Assembly (NCBI RefSeq): GCF_000090795.2
Contig: NW_003546330.1
Span: 16,448-80,447 of the forward strand
Reading direction: 5' to 3'
Source of the DNA: Amphimedon queenslandica
Taxonomy: Eukaryota > Porifera > Demospongiae > Haplosclerida > Niphatidae
DNA length: 64,000 bases
In this document: positions 57,769-64,000 of the stretch, one piece after another
How positions within the stretch are numbered: position 1 is the stretch's first letter
Layout of the letters: the number at the start of each line of letters is the position of its first letter
Position numbers and translations under genes: made by a program
Notes under the pieces: model-generated
What the model was told of the DNA's origin: nothing
Database searches by the model: none
Seen by the model: only the letters and a program-made list of their open reading frames with translations

Positions 57769-58977
57769 CTCACGTTTTCTCATCCACATTCTGAATGTCT
57801 TCACCACTTTCATTTTCATTATTTTGATTATTTTCTTTATCAAGTTCCCTAATCATACTTTCTTGCAAAGCTTTAGCTCGTTCCAGTAACCTCTCAACCA
57901 TTTGCTTACTCCGTTCCCCAAACACTGGTAATGCCTTATCAGTAGTGGGTGGGGCAATGGGAGGAGCCTGGGAAATCGTGCCCACTTTCTCCCACTTCTT
58001 TGAAGGACTGGGTTTCTCCAGTAATACTGTGTCTTTATTATCGTCATTAATTCGATGGGTGCGGGCAAATTTTGAAACGGGTTTCAAGTGTCTGATATTT
58101 TCTTTCTGTGTTGACATGGGCATGGTTTTCTTTGGTGATTTCGATGAGGGTTTCTCTCTTTCTTTTAGTTTGAAGGTGACCTTAAGACGACCCAAATGAA
58201 CACTAGTTTCAGTCAATACAGAACACATCCTGAAGAGAAGAAACAGCAAATTATGAAAGAAATTACATTGCAAATATCTGACAGGTTACACATACACATG
58301 TACATGTATTTAATGAACATTGTACTTTAAATATTTAATACATAAAAGTCCATTACCTGATGGCTGGTCTGTCTACAGCGAGAGAGGAGAGGTGTGGTAC
58401 AATACATTCTCCCATGACAAAGAAATCTTTCGCTGAGCGACCCAAACCAATTCTAAGAGAAAGATGACTCATATCTGAATCAAAAATAAAATAAATAAAT
58501 AAATAAATAATTAAATGTTTACCTTCTAAATAGTTTTTGAAATGCTTCCAAGAGCAACATACAGGATATTCAATAGTGGGTGGGGCCCTGTCTTGAGTTT
58601 TCTTATCAAAAACTATCGGAATTCTACAGAAAACAAGTCATAACTTTTTGATTTTTAAAAAGAATCAGACAAGCCGTATCAATATAGGTACCAGTAATAT
58701 ATATAAACGCAGAGGATTAAGTCTTTACCTAACAATCCTCCCAGGTCCTTTGTCTCCCCACCATTTAACATGAACACTGACCAGAGGAGAGGGAGGGGGA
58801 GTGGTGCAGTCCCATAAAAGATAAGGAATTGATACAACGAGGACTCCTCGAGCAGTCCCAGGGACACCAGGAGGAAGAGTCACCCTCTTTCCACCACTGG
58901 CACCTAAAAACAGCCGTCATCATTGATAGGAGGGCTTGTTTCTTACCTTCTTCTCCAAGTCCATTGGCAGCCGCCAT
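52879..58977 (-). CDS. C2CD3: C2CD3-like centriole elongation protein
   Basis: C2CD3 is needed for centriole distal appendages and ciliogenesis. The first exons read [11 protein letters not shown] and [20 protein letters not shown], then [34 protein letters not shown] and [13 protein letters not shown]. This is the N-terminal C2 of C2CD3 (its RVRWWGE and GELQVSLAL motifs). Further C2 domains are at about 56900-57300 ([20 protein letters not shown]) and 55030-55620 ([33 protein letters not shown]). The 53219-55012 exon is Ser/Pro-rich, then very Glu-rich. The C-terminal exon ends [17 protein letters not shown]. About 15 exons. The protein is shorter than human C2CD3, with fewer C2 domains. A paired E2F-like site sits just upstream of the start. 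Confidence 0.87.
56290..56815 (-). repeat. Intronic repeat family, subfamily B, about 3 tandem copies (C2CD3 intron)
   Basis: The GTTGTGTAGAAAGTTTGAG landmark at 56504 and 56690 is 186 apart, with a shortened copy at about 56310. Palindromic centres CCCTGTACTATAGTACAGGG occur at 56401 and 56587. Sense relative to C2CD3. Confidence 0.92.
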
Positions 58978-58989
58978 GTTTGTTGTTGG

Positions 58990-59015
58990 TTTGGCGGGAA
59001 AACTTAACCGCCAAA
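58990..59015. promoter_or_regulatory. Inverted pair of E2F-like sites at the C2CD3 start
   Basis: TTTGGCGGGAAAA (58990-59002) matches the classical E2F/DP site. Five bases on, an inverted CCGCCAAA (59008-59015) gives a second half site. It lies 13-38 bases upstream of the ATG, in the leader or core promoter, and suggests cell-cycle control of this centriole gene. Confidence 0.65.
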
Positions 59016-59311
59016 TATACGTCATATGAGGTAATCCCACCCACTAAATTAAGTTAATGTGTTAACTTTTCATCTAAAAATAATCATTATTTGTACAGAA
59101 CTAATCAATAATATAATTTATGATCATAAAAGAAATCAGCATTAGCAATGAGCACATTAAGGGAAGCTCCCTATGGTGTTATCATCACATAATAATAGAT
59201 TACACTAATAATAATAATAATAATAATAATAGTAAGAACCATCAGCAATAATTAAAATTTCTGAGTTATTTTAAAGATAATAATTGATTTAAGGCCAATA
59301 ATGAGCTAGGA
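59016..59311. other. Rest of the C2CD3 promoter and the inositol synthase 3' UTR
   Basis: AT-rich with an (AAT)n run at 59208-59231. No gene seen. Confidence 0.45.
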
Positions 59312-62300
59312 CTAATGAGCGAAACCGTTGAGGGTGTGTCCATTGACCTGACCATTGGTCTGTACGACGGGCTGCACTGGACGCTGCTTCTGGTTGATGG
59401 CACTGGACTCAACTGGAGCAGGGGTAGAGGAGAACTGGGTCATCAGGGAAGGAATCTTGTGCTCTAAAAGCATGTGATTTAGAGGAGGGAGTCCCACACA
59501 GGCTCTGGAGGAAACAAAAAAGAACATCATTATTATCATTATCATTGATTATCACTGAGGGAGTTTAAGAGGCTTTGGTCTCCCATATAATTGGTCTAGG
59601 TCTCAAACTCTTTCATTTCTAGCTTTTAATATTTATTTCCCAAATTTATTTCTACATCTAACAATGACTTCTTGCTCACCTGAATATGTTCTCAATGCAA
59701 GCTCTTTGGCGGAATAATGCATTGACGACAGGTGTGCCAGGAGGTACCATTGGAGCCTTTAATAGATACGAGAGAATAGAAAGGACCGAATGGAACTGCT
59801 CGTAATCCCCATCAATAGTCTTAACCTATGAAAAGAATATTGTAATGATGATGATCTAACCTTCATAAAGAAGTATAGCCATTGAATAATAATAAAAATA
59901 ATTGATATTGTCATTGTCTTACTTGAATCCTTTCACAAAGCTCAGCAATGATAACGAGATCAATGATGAGTGGTGCTGCTAGGAGGGAGTCCTCACAAGT
60001 GTTGTGAAGGACGATTGTGTTATGTCCTCCCATGAATATCTCAGAGGTATACTCGTCCATTGCTCTCTTGGAGTCAGCAACATAAGGAACATACTTGATG
60101 ACAACCTAATGCAGTGAGAGGTCAACTTTTTGGGACACATTTTAATGCTTTCTCATCTACTCTTCCTCCCTCTCTCTTCATCCATTTTTCCTTTCTCTCT
60201 CTCCTCCCCCCTCTCTCTCCCTTACAGTGTGATCTGGTTTCTCATTTGGTGAGTAAAGTACATCGTTTGATTCCACCATGTCATCCACGACGTTGCTCTT
60301 TGATATCTCTTTGCTTCTGAACTGCTTTGGGGCTGAAAGGTTCTTCCCGTCATTGTTACCAAGGTGATTGTAACTGACAATAGACGTTGGCTAAATAAAG
60401 AATTAATATTTATGATTATTTCTAAAGAGAAATCATTTCTTGCATACTTTCAGACCAGCAGACACGAGGAAGTCAACCAGAACTGATTTTATCTTTGTCT
60501 GTCCGCTCTTGAAGTCATCTCCACCAAGAAAGACCCCATGTCTCTCTGCCAGCTCAACACAGCCTGGAACAAAAGTATTCTGAGGAGAACCATTGATATA
60601 TGTACACTGGAAGAGGGAGAGAGAAAGGAAAGGGAGTAACAAGAATATAAATTACAAGTTTATAATCATATTCCACTACATAATAACAGGTATATTAATG
60701 ATAGTAATCATTATTATCATCTACTAGGAGACTCACTCCTTCTAAAATGCTAGCAACAGCAAAGAGTGTTGATGATGAGACCTCAGCCTCATTCCTCTTT
60801 ATGCTCTCCAGAAGGTTGTCCGCAGTATCATTAAGACCAGCTGCAACATCACAGAACCTTTCGGTGTTAGCCGTCCACAAGATGATGACCTATCAATAAT
60901 AAAATAATATTTAGTGTCATTATTATTATTATTATCATTACTTTGTCAAGGTTCTTCTTTTGTTTGAAATCCTTAATGTCTTCCCTTATCTTGGTCACCA
61001 TCTCCCATTTCGTACCAGACAAGACATTGTCAGCACGATCGCTCTGAGGATAAAGAAACATTTGATTATTGAAAGAATGAACATGTATATATAATATAAA
61101 GCAAAAGGACTGTCTCTATACCTGATTGGCTGCAATGAAGTCAGGGCAGTAGATGGATGGGCGTGGCTTTAACTTCTCGAGATAAGGTCTCAGCTGATCT
61201 TGAATGCTGATATCCAGGACCTTTAAAAGCAACAAACAGAATACAATATATGATTGGCAGTGTGTACTAATATTATGACATTACTGGCCAGGAAGCAACC
61301 CTATAGTATAGTGAATCATGTGACAAGCATGCAGTGTTAAACTGTAACTAGATATGTGGCATCATAGAGGTAACATTACCAGTCTATCAAACCAGTTATA
61401 ATTTTAAGGTCATCTACAGCTAGGCACTTTGAATATCTTATAAAAACACACCACTGGGATTAGAATAACAGGTAGACACACACTGGCTAACTATATACAT
61501 GAGGAGTGTATTGTCTTGTATTGGCAGATTACGTCATTATTGTATGTTAACTTTGCAGTGGTGGCTGAGGTCAAATATTTTGTGGGCTACTAAAATGATT
61601 CATGAGGTGCTGGAGTGATGAGACCAGCAGTTCAATGGCTTACTTTAGCTCTGGAACAAGCATCAGCTATATTGACTGAAGAAATATCCCAACCTAAAAG
61701 GAGAGAGAGAGGAGAGAGAGAGAAAGGAAGACTTTATTATGATTTAATACATAGTGGGGATGGTTAGAATGAGTGTGCAAATCATGTGAGGGTCAAACCA
61801 CATCAAAACAACACTGGGAATAGCTTATAAACAAAACATACATAATGACTAATGATCATATGATCTTAATTAGGGAATTACATCATTATAGTGTTGAATG
61901 GAATGTCGTAGGTGAGCTGTTGCTTACCATCAAACTCCATGTCATTGGGTGAGAGCATTGGAAGGAGGTCCTTCAAAGGAACGTAGACATCTTTACCATC
62001 TGGACCTATCCCCAGACTAGTGGTTGAGGACTGAGTTATGGAACCGAAATAATTAGCAGTCTGTGGATTAATGAGAGAAGTCATGTGTGAACAATCAAAT
62101 AGTAACAGTTTATTTAAAAGTATAAAGGAAGAATGTTCAGATAATTAACAGTCTGAAAGAAGAATGCTCTCTTCATGATGCAGTAACAACACAATGCAAC
62201 AGAGCAGTATATGGTATACTTACCTTCACACCATCTTTAGTCCTCCATGAGATGCCAAGCTTGTTGGCAAGGACAGAAGCAGTGATTGTGGACCCATTAT

Positions 62301-62505
62301 TCCCTCCCCAGCCAACAAGCATGACCCCAACCCTAGGGACTCGAGCACTGGTACGAAAGGTAAGACTAGTATTGACTGGTTTTACACGGAATCTCTCTCC
62401 ATCGGTCTCCACGTGGGAAGACTGGTACTCATAAGTTGAGAGTATGGTCTGCTTTGTCTCATTGTATTGGACCTTCTCGCTCTCGACGTAAAATTTCGAA
62501 GACAT
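59312..62505 (-). CDS. ISYNA1: Inositol-3-phosphate synthase
   Basis: Converts glucose 6-phosphate to 1D-myo-inositol 3-phosphate (NAD-dependent); first step of inositol synthesis, cytosolic. The start at 62505 reads [20 protein letters not shown]. Then come [20 protein letters not shown] (NAD loop), [134 protein letters not shown], and [15 protein letters not shown] with [15 protein letters not shown]. About nine exons. The C-terminal tail ([14 protein letters not shown]) is family-variable. All signature blocks are present, so it is probably functional. Confidence 0.96.
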
Positions 62506-62843
62506 TTTTGTGTGTTAGTTGAAAGTATTTGGTAGATGGGATTAGTAAGGTTCTCTATCAGTCTCTCTCAGCTGCAGCAAAGTCAGTGATGATGATTGCA
62601 GCCTCCAGCAGCAGAGTAGCATTAAATTGCAATATGATCGCGCACCACTCGTGGCACCACTTCATCTGACCAATCAGATTGCACACAAAAGGTCAGTCAC
62701 GTGACTTCCGCCGCTCAAGCAAATTAAATTAATTCATCATCACATGTCACAGCATCAGTGAAGCTACTACTGCAGTAAGCTTTCAATTGTAATTTGTAAA
62801 TAAAATAGTAAATAATTATCACAGACAATATAAAATGTCAATC
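62506..62843. other. Inositol synthase promoter and 3' region of the next gene
   Basis: About 340 bases. Its left part has ATGATCGCGCACCACTCGTG and a CACGTGAC E-box-like word near 62698. No coding frame. Confidence 0.45.
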
Positions 62844-64000
62844 TCATACAGTATCATTGTTGTCCACTGCTTCCCAGGCTCCACTCTTAGCTGATCTATA
62901 AATTGCATTTGCCACTAAAACATCTTTAAAAGCTTCCAAGACGCTCCCAGAGTCAGATGGACTGATCCTCTTCCCTTTCTTTATCGCTGAGACAAAGGAC
63001 GCCATCTGAGGCTTGAAAGCACCAAAGTATCCTCCAGGATTAACCGAGACTGTCCTACCAGCTGTATGTACTGACAGCCCGCCATCAAAACTACCATGGA
63101 TTGTAATCTCTCCCTATTTTAAAAGTCATGAGATAATTAAAATAATTAACTACTCTAAAAGCTGTTAAAGGAATGTGTCAAAATTTGATGAAGCATTACA
63201 GGAAACATGAAAAGGCGTGATGGAATAGTGAGAACACTATAAGATTGACCTCTCCTAACCACCCACTTATTACAAAAGACAGCAAATGAATTTAGTTCAT
63301 AAATTCATAATTATGAATATCTGTGTAGAGTCACCTGCTTTAACAAGCTGCAGTAGCAAATTAATGTCACTGATAGCTAGTAATTGCAATCTCAATGCAT
63401 ACAATAGCTCAGTTTAAAAGTCATTTCTCACTTTGGTTCCAAATATTTGAAAGAACGGGATCTTTTCCATTGGAATGATGTTAGTGTGGCAGTGAAGGAG
63501 ACCAGTTCTTCCGTTTTTAAACTGAATGAGAGCATCAGCCAAGGACTCTCCTTTGACTGACTCCCATGGATACGCCATCGTACTGACAACCTTACTAATG
63601 TCACCTAAACTAATAATTAGTTATTAATAATAAGAAACATCTTTTCATTTATGCATTATCCAAGGCTATAGCCCATGGTTTTTTCCGAAAAATGGCTCCG
63701 AAATCACCCCACATTTTTATTACATTTTCTGATACATATTGATGTACTTATGCTGTGTAGAAAGTTTGAGTCGATTCCGACTTCAATTTTTCAAGTTACG
63801 GCCATTCTAAAAAACGAGCCAAAATCTGAAAAATACCCAAGGCTATAGCCCATGGTTTTTTCCAAAAAATGGCTCCAAAATCACCCCCAATTTTTACTAC
63901 ATTTTTTGATACATATTGATGTCTTTAAGCTGTGTAGAAAGTTTGAGCTGATTCCAACAAAATTTTCTAAAGTTACGGCCATTTAAAAATTCAGACTTAC
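62844..64000 (-). CDS. Gfo/Idh/MocA-family oxidoreductase, 3' end only
   Basis: NAD(P)-dependent sugar or diol dehydrogenase fold; only the last two exons are inside. The exon at about 63431-63605 reads GDISKVVSTMAYPWESVKGE, then LADALIQFKNGRTGLLHCHT and IPFFQIFGTK. The last exon (62844-63116) continues GEITIHGSFDGGLSVHTAGR, then GGYFGAFKPQMASFVSAIKK and VLEAFKDVLVANAIYRSAKS. These are the C-terminal beta-sheet strand and final helix of the family, including the late AxYxSA motif. A GTAAGT donor at the very right edge (64000 back) shows the intron reaching beyond the window. The NAD-binding N terminus is not seen, so substrate and completeness cannot be judged. Confidence 0.8.
63655..63990 (-). 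repeat. Intronic repeat family, subfamily A, about 1.8 copies (Gfo/Idh/MocA intron)
   Basis: Contains complements of the CATAAGGACATC and GGTGATTTCGGAGCCAT blocks and two CAAGGCTATAGCCCATGG words (63661, 63838; 177 apart). Sense relative to its host gene. Confidence 0.9.

Noticed and set aside
1-64000. CRISPR arrays, operon-type promoters or bacterial elements
   Set aside because: The tandem repeats have no spacer pattern, and all genes show eukaryotic structure.
1-64000. Retroviral, LTR, Polinton or LINE coding remnants
   Set aside because: No reverse transcriptase, integrase, capsid or protein-primed polymerase motif was seen in any frame.

Overview
The window looks like nuclear DNA from a compact, AT-rich early animal genome, most likely a demosponge of the Amphimedon type. 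It carries metazoan signalling genes (Smad, receptor tyrosine phosphatase, forkhead, RIPOR, C2CD3), short GT-AG introns of about 45-700 bases, very tight gene spacing, a receptor with GPS, REJ and EGF modules, and abundant (AAT)n and GTACATGTAC-rich noncoding DNA. The organism call is an inference from gene content. A 10-base N run at 43101 shows that this is a draft assembly. I saw no retroviral, LTR or Polinton-like element.

Layout. 1-5.1 kb (minus): 5' part of a receptor-type tyrosine phosphatase with Ig-like, FN3 and Ser-rich ectodomain; the catalytic domain runs off the left edge. 5.4-10.5 kb (minus): acetyl-CoA synthetase. 10.7-11.6 kb (plus): a single-exon protein with three winged helices, the first with the Z-nucleic-acid (Z-alpha) signature. 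11.9-15.0 kb (minus): a Smad with repeat-rich linker and no C-terminal SSxS. 15.3-22.3 kb (minus): RIPOR/FAM65-like Rho effector, with a tRNA-Ala(AGC) gene in an intron on the opposite strand. 23.0-29.6 kb (plus): a large receptor, IPT-IPT-REJ-GPS-EGF-TM with two cytoplasmic MYND zinc fingers. 30.0-31.3 kb (plus): RCC1-repeat protein. 31.5-32.2 kb (minus): SH3 protein. 32.4-36.0 kb (plus): AATF/Bfr2 followed 40 bases later by a PHAX-RNA-binding-domain protein. 36.1-38.9 kb (minus): an SDR oxidoreductase and a 4CL-like acyl-CoA ligase. 39.0-42.5 kb (minus): two tandem forkhead (FoxN1/4-like) genes. 42.6-44.6 kb (minus): farnesyl diphosphate synthase. 45.1-46.0 and 46.9-48.6 kb (plus): zeta-crystallin-like quinone reductase and an FMO. 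48.8-52.6 kb (minus): a 1251-residue single-exon beta-helix plus multi-TM protein. 52.9-59.0 kb (minus): centriolar C2CD3. 59.3-62.5 kb (minus): inositol-3-phosphate synthase. 62.8-64.0 kb (minus): 3' end of a Gfo/Idh/MocA-family gene.

There is no obvious shared pathway. Several pairs are head-to-head with 110-420 bases between start codons (ACS/Z-alpha, SH3/AATF, FPPS/quinone reductase, RIPOR/receptor), which suggests shared promoters. A repeat family with units of about 178 bases, in two subfamilies, occurs at ten loci, all of them inside introns. This and the IPT-REJ-GPS-EGF-TM-MYND receptor are the most unusual things here.
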